Of a DNA stretch of 64,000 nucleotides, positions 25,606 to 36,031 are shown piece by piece. Each line of letters opens with the position of its first letter. Position 1 is the stretch's first letter. Origin of the DNA: Apus apus (Eukaryota > Chordata > Aves > Apodiformes > Apodidae); assembly GCF_020740795.1 (NCBI RefSeq), contig NC_067312.1:35378905-35442904 (forward strand), in the 5' to 3' direction. A program made the position numbers and the translations under genes. Under the pieces are notes generated by a model. It was not told where the DNA came from. It did not search any database and saw only the letters and a program-made list of their open reading frames with translations.

Positions 25606-25906
25606 AACACTGGAGAATGACTTTCTATAAGGGCATGTAGTGATATGACAAGGGTTAGTGGCTTTAAACTGGAAGGTGGTGGATTTAGGTTAGACACTAG
25701 AAAGAAATTCTTTATTGCGAGGGTGGTGAGACACTGGAAGAGGTTGCTTAGAGTAGTTGTGGATACCTCATTCCTGGAAGTGTTCAAAGCCTGGTTGGAT
25801 GGGGCTTGGAGCAACCTGGTTTAGTGGGAGATCTCCCTGCCCATGGCAGGGGTTGGAACTAGATGATCTTTAAGGGCCCTTCCAACCCAAACCATTCTTT
25901 GATCTA
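25606..25906 (+). mobile_element. CR1 LINE 3' fragment
   Basis: Sense orientation. It carries the typical CR1 end: GTGATATGACAAGGG, a FRLDTRKKFFIARVV-like stretch, TGGATGGGGCTTGGAGCAACCTGG, and CTGCCCATGGCAGGGGTTGGAACTAGATGATC. It terminates at CCAACCCAAACCATTCTTTGAT. It is heavily 5'-truncated with no coding capacity. Confidence 0.92.
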
Positions 25907-26180
25907 TCAGCTGTTATTTTTTGACTGCCTAAATTCCAGTTCTTAGTGGCTGCAAAAGGTATTTAAATGCAAGAACAGTTTATCTAAACATCTTGAAATA
26001 TGGCTGTTTTTCACCTTTGTGTCAAGAAATTTAGTTAACGTTGTGCAGTAACACTGGTGACACAATTGGTTTTCCATTTCCAAGTATCCTAAAGCACAGG
26101 ACATTACTTCTGTTATGCTTCTGTTATGGCTTCTGTGGGGAAAATTGCTACCACAACAAAATGGAGTGATAACAGAATAC

Positions 26181-28150
26181 AGAATCATAGAATCTTTCTA
26201 GTTGGAAAAGACCTTTAAGATGAAGTCCAACCCATAACCTAACTTTTCCAAGTACACCACTGTAACATGTCCCCAGCTACGTGCCACAACTACATGTCTT
26301 AAATACCTTCAGGGATGGTGACTCAACCACTTCCCTGGATGGCCTCGTCCACTGCCTGACAACCCCTTCAGTGAAGAAATTGTTCCTAATGTCCAATCTA
26401 AACCTCCTTTGGTTCAACTTAAGGCCGTTTCCTCTTGTCATATCACTTGTTACTTGGGAAAAGAGACAGACACTCACCTTGCTGCAACCTCCTTTCAGGA
26501 GGTTGTATGCAGCAGTAAGGTCTCTCCTCAGCCTCCTTTTCTCCAGGCTAAACATTTCCAGTTCCCTCAGCTTTTCCTCATAGGACTTGTTCTCCAGACC
26601 CTCCACCAGTTTTGTTGCCCTTCTTTGGACGTGCTCCTGCACTTCAATGTCCTTCTTGTGGTGAGGGGCCCAAAACCAAACACAGTACTCAAGGTGTGGC
26701 CTCATCAGTGCTGAGTACAGGGGACAATCACTTCCCTAGTCCTGCTGGCCACACTATTGCTGATGCAGACCAGGATGCTGTTGGCATTTTTGACCACCTG
26801 GGCACACTGCTGGCTCATATAAAGCTGGCTGTCAACCAACACTCTGAGGTCCTTTTCCTCTGGGAAGCTTTCCAGCCACTCTTCCTCAAGCTTGTAGCGT
26901 TGCATGCGGATGTTATGACCCAAGTGCAGGACCTGACGCTTGGCCATGTTCAGTTTAAAACACCGACTTTAGTCCATCAATCCAGCCTGTCCAGATCCTT
27001 TTGTGGAGCCTTCCTACTGTCAAGTAGCTAAACACTCCCACCCAATTTGGTGTTGACTGCAAGCTTACTGAGGTGCACTCGATTGCCTCATCCAGATTAT
27101 TGATAAAGATATTGAAGAGAACTGGCCCCAATACTGAGCCCTGGGGAACACCACTTGTGACTGGCCTCCAGCTGGGTTTAACTCACAGCTCTTTGGACCC
27201 AGTAATCCAGCCAGTTTTTACCCACTGAAGTGTACATCTGTCCAAGCCATGAGCAGCCAGTTTTTTTCAGGATAGTGCTGTGGAAAACTGTGTCAAAGGC
27301 TTTACTAAAGCTTGGGTAGGCAACATCCACAGCCTTTCCCTCATCCACTACGTGGATCACCTTGTCATAGGAGAACATCTGCTCAGTAAAGCAGCACCTG
27401 GCTTTCATAAACCCATGCTGGGTCACTGGCTCTTACTGCCTGCTTGCCCTGTATGTACTGGGTGATGGCACTCAAGATGATCTGCTCCATAACCTTCCCC
27501 AGAACTGAGAGCAGACTGATGGGCCTTGAAGGAGGATTTAGTTCCCTGCATCCTCCTTCCAGCTCCTCTTACAGATGGGCATCACATTTGCTAACCTCCA
27601 GACAGCTGGGACCTCCCCAGTTAGTTAAGACTGTCAACAGATGATGGAGAGTGGCTTAGTGAGCCAGCTCCCTCCCTGTCCTTGGGTGGATCCCATCCAG
27701 ACCCACAGACTTGTGTGTATCTTAAGTGGTGCAGTAGGTCGCTGACCATTTGCCTTTGATTATGGGGTCTTCACTCTACTTCCTGTCCCTGTCTTCCAGT
27801 TCAGGGAAGCTGGGTACCCCAAGAACAAGCCAAGACAGTAATCGTCCCCCATGGCTCATCTGTTGGCATATGGGGACAGCCTGCTCCTATGCCTTTAAGA
27901 CTTCCTTCTTGAAGTCTGTCCAGCCTTCCTGGACTCCTCTGCCCTTCACGACTGCCTCCCAAGGGACTCTGTCACCCAATCTGCTAAACAGGCAGAAGCC
28001 CATGTAGGCAGTTATGCTCACCCCCATCCTTACTTCTTCTTCAGGAATGAAAAACTATAATTTTGTGTTTGCTATGCCCAGCTGTCACATCACCCACAAA
28101 TCCTTCTCTGTTCGCCAGCAGCAGGTCCAGTATGTTCTGGAAGAGATTAA
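26181..28150 (-). mobile_element. Long CR1 LINE copy (about 2 kb, 3' tail through to endonuclease region)
   Basis: The 3' tail is at the left (CATAGAATC... at 26187). Reading leftward from 28150 on the minus strand gives the end of the endonuclease (ILDLLLANREGF at about 28130). Next comes the linker with VGLDGIHPR-like sequence, then the RT fingers/palm (FSKAFDTV near 27290). The C-terminal third includes an intact stretch encoding [19 protein letters not shown] from 26705. Frames are broken by several stops and indels, and the linker looks shortened, so it is inactive. It is the longest CR1 in the window. Confidence 0.92.
26277..26705 (-). pseudogene. CR1 ORF2 C-terminal fragment
   Basis: A 142-codon open stretch within the 26.2-28.15 kb CR1. 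It begins [19 protein letters not shown] and carries the [18 protein letters not shown] box, then [17 protein letters not shown] and [14 protein letters not shown]. These are the conserved C-terminal motifs downstream of the CR1 reverse-transcriptase palm. The catalytic palm is outside this frame, so it is a dead fragment. Confidence 0.85.
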
Positions 28151-28265
28151 GGGGTTGTTTTTTGTTTAAAGGTTTGTTTTGTTTAACTTTGTTTGTTGTT
28201 TTTGGTGGGTTTTTTTTGTTTGTTTGGGGTTTTTTAGGTTTGTTTGTTTTGATTGTTTGCTTTTT
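28151..28265 (+). repeat. T/G-rich (GTTT)n tract
   Basis: About 115 bp of T-runs separated by G or GG (TTTGTTTGTTTGGGG type), directly adjoining the 5' end of the long CR1 copy. The complement is (AAAC)n-like. It could be a degraded microsatellite that arose at the CR1 insertion boundary. Confidence 0.7.
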
Positions 28266-29586
28266 TCCCTATAAATAAAATTACCCTGAAAATTATTCTT
28301 GATTTCATCGTTTATGACTTTCAGTAGACTAAGAGGACTTGCTCTTTTAAGAAACACTAGCCAATTATATATTTTTGCTGAGTTCTTTTCTAGTTTGTAC
28401 TAATTTCAGCCTTCAAGTTATGTGCCAAAAATTCCTTTTCATGCAAAATCAATCTAGATGCAGCAAACCAGTTATTAATTCATAAGGTAGAAATGTCAAA
28501 AATAGTGTTTGTCTTTCCAGATGAGTCACTTAGAGCTTGCCTGTCTTGAAAAGTTGTGGCATCATAATCTAAGGACTGAGTGAGAAGTGCGCAATTTTGT
28601 AAGTAAAATTCTACAGTGGATATATATATATTTTTTTTTTTCTGCCAGCTTTTCAACTGAATTGATTTTGTTTGGAAAGGCAAATGAGGACAGCAGATTA
28701 AGCCACCTCCTTCCATTGGAATGTGAGTGTTTGCACAGAACTGGCCAAGGCATTAGAGATGACCAGTTAGTGTATTTTTCTCAACTAATTCACTAGCTGA
28801 ATTTGTGTTTCTCTAGGAATTCTACCTTTGTCATCAAAACAGAATAACTTAAACCTGAGGAGTTTTGCTCCAGTTTAAGTGAAAAGAGGTTTAAGTACTT
28901 AGGTGCAGGTCCTAATTGATTTTGCTGTTAGTTCCTTCATCCCTTTTCTTGCAATGGCCAGGAATGGATGGAATTCCATATTTTCTACTGTTAAGAATGG
29001 AAAGAAAAACTTTTAAAATGGAACTGAGGTGTGAGGAAAATTCAACAATACAAATATTTTTAGAAACCAAAATGTTGGAATGTAGAAATATGCCTTGACA
29101 TGCAGTGTATACGGTTTACTGATTAAGCAGTAGTCATCCAAGGAGCCTTCCACTAGCATTAACAATTGAAGTCTGCCACTCAAGAAGGATAGCTAGATCT
29201 TATGGTAACACTATTAGTTATGGTCTAAATTTGGTTCTTAAAATATGACCATATTGCTTGAGGCTGGCAGGAAAATCTACCTTTTCCACAAAAGTGCAGA
29301 AAAGCATCTTGTCATATATGGGGCAAATCCAACACTGTCAAAAGTGGATATTACTGTCACAGGTAGTAGGCATAATATGCTATACATCTGGTCTGTCTTA
29401 AATACAGACAGGTAAAATTTCAATTTCTGAAGGAGAGGAAGACTTATTTGCTGAAAGCAGAGGTAAGATTAGATAAATAATGTAGATCTTTAACTTCTTT
29501 TGTGCAGAAAAATGTAATTTAATCTATCAGTTTTGTCACTTATGTAAACTGCTTACTAAAGTGCCATAAATACCTGATATAAAAAT
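28266..29586. other. Intronic stretch
   Basis: AT-rich unique sequence. A TATATATATA followed by a T-run sits at about 28621-28642. No coding or repeat element is recognised. Confidence 0.4.
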
Positions 29587-29947
29587 ATCATAGAATCATA
29601 GAACGGTTTGGGTTGGAAAGCTTAAGGATCATCTAGTTCCAACCCCCCTGCATTGGCAGGGACACCTCCCACTACACCAGGTTGCTCAAAGCCCCATCCA
29701 ACCTGGCCTTGAACACTGCTGCATCCACAGTGTCCATGGACAACATGTTCCAGTGTCTCTCCACCCTCACAGGAAAGAATTTCTTCCTAATGTTTGACCT
29801 AAATCTACCCTCTTCAAATCTAAAACCATTACCAGTTGTCCTATCACTACATGCCCTTATAAAAAGTCCCTCCCCAGCTTTCCTGTAGACATTCTTCAGG
29901 TACTGGAAGGCTGCTAGAAGTCCCCCTGGAGCCTTCTGTAGGCTGAA
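29587..29947 (-). mobile_element. CR1 LINE 3' fragment
   Basis: Antisense CR1 with the tail ATCATAGAATCATAGAACGG at its left edge. The invariant CATCTAGTTCCAACCCCCCTGC and CCAGGTTGCTCAAAGCCCCATCC follow, then the CR1 C-terminal coding region to about CTGGAGCCTTCTGTAGGCTGAA. It is 5'-truncated and inactive. Confidence 0.93.
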
Positions 29948-30359
29948 ATGTGCATAAATTCAATTATTTTTTGTGCTGTTTTAATTAAAAATCCTTTACA
30001 CCAAGTTGATTTGGTACCTTTGATTTTCACAGTTGTCATACCCCTCTTCAAAGGCCTGGATTGGCATGTTTCAGAAGGGCTACATTTTGATGGCCAAGAA
30101 GCCTGTAACACTTGAAATAGACTGTAGAGCTTTTTGTATTCTCTGAAGAGTATTTTGTGTTCCCAAAATGCATACAGCCTAAGTAACAGCAGTGGCTTAA
30201 AGAGGACAGTATGGATTTAATGGTATCCATCAGCACAGGTGGAATCAAATGTGAATAAGGATGGGAAAAACCAACGTTGTTTCTAAGATGATGAACTCAT
30301 CAGTTTCAGATTTCTTGTCTCACAGGAAGAAAAAAAATGCAAAAGGAAATACAATAATA
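29948..30359. other. Short intronic spacer between CR1 copies
   Basis: Unique AT-rich sequence with a poly-A run near 30330 next to the following CR1. Nothing else is seen. Confidence 0.4.
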
Positions 30360-30675
30360 AAATCATACAATGTCTTGGGTTGGAAGGGACCTATAAAGGT
30401 CATCTAGTTCAACCCCACTACAATAAGCAGGGCTATCTCCAACTAGAGCAGATTGCTTAGAGACCCATCAAGCCTGATCTTGAATGGCTCCAGGGATGGG
30501 GCCTCCACCACCTATAGGCAACCAGATCCAGTGATCCACCACCCTCATATTAAAGAACTTCTTCCTGTTGTCCAACCTAAATCTAAGCTTCTCTATCTTA
30601 AAACCATTACCCCTTGTCCTATCGTTACAAGCCCTTGAGAGCAGGTCTTCCCCAGCCTCCTCACAGGCCTCTTTC
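30360..30675 (-). mobile_element. CR1 LINE 3' fragment
   Basis: Antisense CR1 starting with the degraded tail AATCATACAATGTCTTGGG. It continues through GGAAGGGACCTATAAAGGTCATC and the C-terminal coding region, including an NGFKIEKLRFRLDNRKKFFNMRV-like stretch. It stops abruptly where a second CR1 tail begins at 30677. Confidence 0.92.
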
Positions 30676-30693
30676 ACATAGAATCACATAGAA

Positions 30694-31101
30694 TCACAGA
30701 ATGTTAGGGGTTGGAAAGGACCTCTGAAGATCATCGAGCCCGCCAGAGCAGGACCAAAAAAACTGGGGCAGATCACTCAGAAAGGCATCAAGACAGGTCT
30801 TGAAAGTCTCCAGAGAAGGAGACTCCACGGTCTCTCTGGGGAGCCTGTTCCAGTGCTCCGTAACCCTCACAGTAAAGAAGTTCTTCCTCATGTAAAGGTA
30901 GAACTTCCTATGCTCAAGTTTGCCCCTCGTCCTATCACAGGACACAAGTGAAAAGAGCTTGTCCCTGCCTTCTTGATGCCCAGCTCTCATGTATGTATAG
31001 ATATTAATTAGATCCCCCCTCAGTCTTCTCCTCTCTAGACTGAAATGCCCCAGGTCTCTTAGCCTGTCCTCATAAGGCAGGTGTTTCAGTCCCTTAATCA
31101 T
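30694..31101 (-). pseudogene. CR1 ORF2 C-terminal fragment
   Basis: A 135-codon frame beginning MIKGLKHLPYEDRLRDLGHF. It is the natural continuation of the RT-palm frame upstream of it but is separated by a frameshift at about 31110. Conserved motifs include FSLERRRLRGDLINIY and VTEHWNRLPRETVESPSLETF. Confidence 0.85.
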
Positions 31102-31126
31102 CCTCGTAGCCCTCCATTGGACTCTA

Positions 31127-31855
31127 TCAAGTAGATCCCTGTCCCTCTTGAACTGGGGAGCCCAGAACTGGACACAATACTCCCAAGTGAGGTCTCACCA
31201 GGGCTGAGTAGAAGGGGAGGAGAACCTTCCTCGATCTGCTGGACACACTCGTCCTAATGCACTCCAAGATACCGTTGGCATTCTTGGCCACGAGGGCACA
31301 TTGTTGTCCCATGGATAACTTCTTGTTTGCCAGGACTTCAAGGTCCTTCTCCACAGAGCTGCTCACTAGCAGATCATGTCCTAGCCTGTACTGATGCATG
31401 TTGTTGTTCCTTCCCAGGTGCAGGACTCTGCACTTGCCCTTGTTGAACCTCATTATGTTCCTCTTTGCCCAGCTCTCCAGCCTGTACCAATCTCGCTGAA
31501 TGGCTGCACAGCCTTCCTGTGAATCAGCCAATCCTCCCAGCTTTGTGTCATCAGCAAACTTGCTGAGAAGACACTCTGTCTCATCATCAAGGTCATTGAT
31601 AAAGATGTTGAACAGGACTGGACCCAGCACCAATCCCTGAGGGACTCCACTAGTTACAGGTCTCCAGCTGGACTCTGCACCATTGACCACCACTCTTTGG
31701 GCTCTATTGTGTACCCAGTTCTTAATCCATCTCACTATACATTCTCTTACTGCACATACTCTGAGCTTGCTCACAAGGATGTTTTGGGAGACTGTATCAA
31801 AAACCTTGCTAAGGTCAAGGTGGACTACATCCACTGGTCTCCTGCATCTATCCAT
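31127..31855 (-). pseudogene. CR1 reverse transcriptase palm fragment
   Basis: A 242-codon open frame with LINE RT motifs in order: [12 protein letters not shown] (catalytic Asp region, residues 11-22), [15 protein letters not shown] (69-83), FADDTKL with the catalytic Asp pair (100-106), and CRVLHLG and [16 protein letters not shown] further on. The protein would make target-primed cDNA of the LINE. The fingers and endonuclease are absent. The last about 20 residues ([12 protein letters not shown]) are out of the CR1 frame, marking an indel near 31150. It is unlikely to be active. Confidence 0.88.
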
Positions 31856-31995
31856 TCAGTTACAACATCATAGAAGGCTATCAGATTAGTCAAGCATGAT
31901 TTCCACTTGGTAAACTAAATCTATGCTGACTGCTCCTCATAACCTTCTTCTCTGCCATGTGCTTTGTGCTTTGAGATGACCTCCTCATTTATTGG

Positions 31996-32540
31996 AATTT
32001 TGCTGGGAGGTCCCCCCTGAGTCTTCTCTTCAGGCTGAACAACCCCAGCTCCCTCAGCCTGTCTTCATAAGAGAGGTGCTCCAGCCCCCTGATTATTTTT
32101 GTTGCCCTCCTATGGTCATGCTCCAGCAGATCCACATCCTTCTTGTGTTGGGGGCTCTAGAAATGGGTGCAGTACTCCAGATGAGGTCTCACCAGGGCAG
32201 AGTAGAGGGGCAGAATCACCTCTCTTGATCTGCTGGCCATGCTTCTCTTGATGAAGCCCAGGATGCAGCTGGCCTTCTGGGCAGTAATTGCTCATGTGGC
32301 TCATGTCCACTAGTACCCCCAGGTCTTTTTCCACAGGGCTGCTCTCTAGCATGTCTTCCCCCAGCCTGTATGGATATCTCTTGTTGTCCTTGCCCAGGTG
32401 CAGGACCCTGCACTTGGCCTTGTTGAACCTCATGAGGTTCACCTGGGCTTACTTCTCCAGTTTGTCTAGGTCCTTCAGGGTGGCATCCTGTGCCTCTGGC
32501 ATATCGACTGCACCATCCTCTCCTCTCTGCCCTAATTTGG
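31996..32540 (-). mobile_element. CR1 LINE internal fragment lacking its 3' end
   Basis: The antisense frame encodes CR1 ORF2 with [24 protein letters not shown] and ESSPVEKDLGVLVD, then a degraded [11 protein letters not shown] region. The left edge starts within the LFSLEK-equivalent region (GTCTTCTCTTCAGGCTGAAC), so no tail is present. It directly follows the upstream end of the previous CR1, suggesting that copy inserted into this older one and separated it from its 3' part. Confidence 0.88.
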
Positions 32541-34291
32541 GATTAGTATTTTAAGGAAGGCTGCTGAACAGTCACTGAAAAATATGCTCTCTATGACTCA
32601 GGTGTTTGTTCCTTCCCCTAGGGAGAGTTTGCTTGTCCTGAGCTGGCTGGCAGTCCTTATGTTTTGCACATGGAAAGTTTCCCCAGTGCTGACTGCCAAA
32701 GGTTCTGTTAGGTTTTGATGAGCTAAGTGCTAGCTTTGAGTTAATTGACTCATTCAGACCGTTCAGTGAAATTCAAAACTGTCCTGGGCAGAAGCTGAGC
32801 TCTGTGTTGGCATATTCCTGGGGCTCTCTGCAATGCTCTGACGTCTGTGCTGGGGCCTGAGGTGCTGACAATGACTCAAAGTTTCTGGCTAGGTTACAAA
32901 GGCAAAATGCAATAACAGATTTACTAGCTATACAGCTTCCCATGATTAAATGCAAGATTGTCTCAGTTTGTCTTGCTTCTCCATGACCTTGATGTAGGGG
33001 GACACTGTTACTCCAATGTGAGAAAGCATTGGTGCAGACTCAAGAGTTTCAGTATATCTTTAGAAAAGGAGCTGCCCTTCTTTTCTGTGCTGTTCAGTGC
33101 TTATCATGAGAGATTAAGTTGTTTATCTTCCTTTTCCATATCACTGTTAATCTCTGGACATACGCATTTGTGGTGCATAAGGTGTAGAAAGCCTCAGCTC
33201 CATGAGCTAGGGTCTTGGCTGTTGAGTTTCTTGATGTACATCCTGGATATACTGGATAAGACAGCAGACCATGCTTGGGTTGAATTTCTGACTGGGGCCT
33301 ACTGATACTACTGCAAAAATACGTTCCTGAGAGGAAAGTGAATTAGAATGTGAATGGACTCAATATATGGCAAACTATAGGAGAAAATCCAGTAATGTCC
33401 AAGGGGTGGCCTTACTCTCATTTCTGTTGCTGTAATTTTGGCTCTGGTAGGGTAATTGCTGATGTACTCATCTTATCTTGAAAAGAAGGCCACTTCCTAA
33501 AATCATACATTAAAATCAGCTGTATGTAATTTCTGTTTTTTCATGAAAAGTGGGCAGTCTTTCCAAGCAGATAGGGAAGGTTCTCTAGAGACATGCAGAC
33601 ATGGTGCTGTTATATCTTGTTCACTTGCAATCTATGAAGGACTTTTCCTCTCTCTTCCTGTGCAGCACAGTGGAACAGGAGAGATTTGGACATTTAATGA
33701 GACTGCAATAAAACATTCGAGTTCAGTATTTTTCTCATTTGTGTTTGCAGATTAACTACGCTTGTGTCCAGGGAAACTTCTTGAGCTACAAGAACATAAA
33801 CAGATTCACTGCTGTAGGCTTTTTCTTTTTTTTCCTGCTTTCCTCCTGGTATTTCTTTCAAACCTTTGTAAAATATTATAACTGAGAATTCTATTTCCTT
33901 TAAATGCTATATGCATTTTCTTGCAATAAAATTAAAGTTGGGAAAGTAAATTAAGCTGCTGGGGGAGAAGCCATGCATATCAAATGAACCTTTTGTTAAC
34001 AAGTGAAGACAAGATCAGGAGTATGAGTAACAGCCCTGTGGATGGTTGAGCCAGAGATGGAACCTACTTGAATTTTATGGTTTCTGAAAGTAACAAGGAG
34101 GTAAAAGGCAGGAAAGCGTGGGGCCAGGTGTTGACTTTGCATGCTGTGTTTTAGGAATTTTATTACCACTGCACCAAGGACTTAACAGAAGAGAATATGA
34201 GGAAAATCATGATTCTTCTATTATTTGTTTCTATTCTCTAATGCAACATCATGCAAGTAGCACACTGTCCTGGCTGTATCACTGTTAGATC
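32541..34291. other. Intronic stretch
   Basis: Unique sequence. A 115-codon + strand ORF at 32958-33305 has no recognisable domain and is probably chance. No repeat is identified. Confidence 0.4.
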
Positions 34292-34509
34292 AATCATAGA
34301 ATGGTTGAAGTTGGAAGGGACCTTAAAAATCATCTAGTTCCAGCCCCCCTGCCATGAGTAGGAACACGTTGCACTAGACCAGGTTGCCCAAAGTCCCATC
34401 CAACCTGGCCTTGAACATATCCATGGAGGGGGCATCCACAGCATCTCTGGGCAACCTGTGCCAGTGTCTCACCACGCTCACAGTGAAGAATGTATTCCTG
34501 ATGTCTAAT
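34292..34509 (-). mobile_element. CR1 LINE short 3' fragment
   Basis: Antisense CR1 beginning with the tail AATCATAGAATGGTTGAAG. It continues through CATCTAGTTCCAGCCCCCCTGCC and CACAGTGAAGAATGTATTCCTGATGTC, about 218 bp in all. It is strongly 5'-truncated. Confidence 0.93.
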
Positions 34510-34775
34510 AATATATAAATATAATATATACAAAAACCATAAAATTGCTAATAAAATATTAAACCAAAAAATGCTCTTCCTAGACTGCCTGATATGTTTG
34601 TTAACAAGCCTGTAATGGGCCAGGTGTCTGAGTAGAGTGATGCTCAGCAGCTGGGCCTTGCTATCATTGAGTTCTTGCACAGTGTTGCAGACTGGTGGGC
34701 TGAGCTTTGCCACCAGATCTTTCCTTCTTTTCATCTGTTTTATGCTTGTGTTGGAGCTTCCTGTTCCTTGGCCAA
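34510..34775. other. Unassigned block between CR1 and LTR
   Basis: A TA-rich segment (34508-34560) is followed by a more balanced segment. On the minus strand the latter is open and reads VCNTVQELNDSKAQLLSITL and then LRHLAHYRLVNK. I do not recognise it. It could be an unlisted repeat or host DNA. Confidence 0.3.
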
Positions 34776-35471
34776 TGTCCTGGTTTGAGCCAGGATGAAG
34801 TAACTTTTCCTTTTACTGATTTTTTTTTTTTTTTTCCTTTAGTAAGCTTTCTTTTAACTAGCAGCAGAGCATTCTAACTAAGACGGATAATGGTGGAATG
34901 TTTTTCTAACTGCTGGGTCTTCAAGGTCACACCTTTGCTCTGCTGGCTCAGACACTACGGGGAGATCTACGACTCCCCTGTAGGAGGCTGAATTAGACAG
35001 ACAGCAAAACTGGCCAGAGATATTCCATTCCATATATCTACGTAAGCTCAGAAGAAGGTCAGAGATCACAGAAGACAACTTCCTTCCTGCTTTTTCTTCC
35101 CTTCTCTTCCCTCCATGGCCGGCATCCGGGGAGGACTCCGTCCATCCATCACCGTCGACCCTTAGGCTCGAGCTCCCCTGACCCTCATCACTCTGGTCTC
35201 TCTCCAGCAGCAGCTCTGGGATTTTTCAGGACTGTTCGCAGCTCAGGAGATGCTGTGGGAGTTGCTGGGGATGGGGGGAGGCAATAAGGGTTTGCACATT
35301 CCTGAACACATTTTTATATAATTGTATATATTTTCTTACATCATTAGGGTTTAATTAAAGCTGTGTAGTTTAGGTTTCAATCCAGCAAAGTCTCTGTCTT
35401 TTTGTCTCCTTCCCTACCTGGGTGGGAGTGGATCGAGAGCATTGTTGTCAAACCTGAGTCAAATGGTGATG
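34776..35471 (+). mobile_element. Solo LTR, same family as the 58.9-59.6 kb retroviral LTR
   Basis: It starts TGTCCTGGTTTGAGCCAGG and ends GAGTCAAATGGTGATG. It is about 696 bp and runs collinear over its full length with the LTR at 58.92-59.62 kb (about 700 bp). Shared landmarks are a T-run after TTTTACTGA, CCAGAGATATTCCATTCC near 35018, CATCCATCACC near 35140, CAGCAGCAGCTCTGGGATTTTTCAG near 35205, and TAATTAAAGCTGTGTAGTTTAG near 35352. It has no attached internal region. Flanking pentamers do not match convincingly. Confidence 0.9.
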
Positions 35472-35868
35472 GCAGGTTTGCACTAAAATGCTAGTTGGTT
35501 CAGATGTCCATTTTCTGGCTTAAAAGTCTCCACTGTTGCCCTTGATGGTGACTGGGTTTGTGGTTATAGATTTCAGATGTGCAACACTGAAACTTAGTGG
35601 TGTGAGTAAATACGGATGAGCTAATGCCAACCTATGCCTTGGTATTCCCAGGTGAGAACTGAGTGCTTTGAAGTGGTCTTGCCCCTTTTTTCCTCAGTTT
35701 GCTTTGGAAGTAACCTATTTTACATTGAAGAATGAAGTAATAGCCATTTCTGTCTGCCGTATATTAAGCTATGGGGAAGCCTTGAGGGAAAGATACAGGA
35801 ACTCAGTCCTGTCCTATCATAGGTAAACATAGATACATCTACCTGACAAAAAAGTCTATGGATGAGTG
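35472..35868. other. Intronic stretch
   Basis: Unique sequence between the solo LTR and the polypurine tract. Nothing is recognised. Confidence 0.4.
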
Positions 35869-36031
35869 GTAGGGGAAAAAAAGAAAGAGAAAAAGACAAG
35901 GAGAAAGAAAAAGAAAAAGGAAAAAGAAAAGGAAAAAGACAAGAGGAAGAAAAAGAAAAAGACAAGAACAAGAAGAGGAAGAAGAAGAAGAGAAAGAAAA
36001 ATAAGAGAAAGAAAAAGAAGAAATCAAAGCA
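35869..36031 (+). repeat. Polypurine (GAAAAA)n-type tract
   Basis: About 160 bp on the + strand are nearly all purine (AAAAAGAAAAAGG, then AGAAGAGGAAGAAGAAG units), with a few pyrimidine breaks. Imperfect mirror symmetry is obvious by eye, so a triplex (H-DNA) structure is possible. The charged K/E/R- and S/F-rich ORFs over it are artefacts of the repeat. Confidence 0.9.

Larger units (their letters stand above)
30677..31995 (-). mobile_element. CR1 LINE copy with reverse transcriptase palm
   Basis: The tail repeats ATAGAATCACATAGAATCACAG mark its 3' end, directly abutting the preceding fragment. Inward on the minus strand are two sizeable open stretches (30694-31101 and 31127-31855) covering the RT palm, thumb and C-terminus. 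The 3' end and protein sequence (KLEHRKFYLYMRKNFF) differ from the neighbouring copies, so it is a different CR1 subfamily. It is 5'-truncated before the fingers and interrupted by a frameshift near 31110-31130. Confidence 0.93.
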
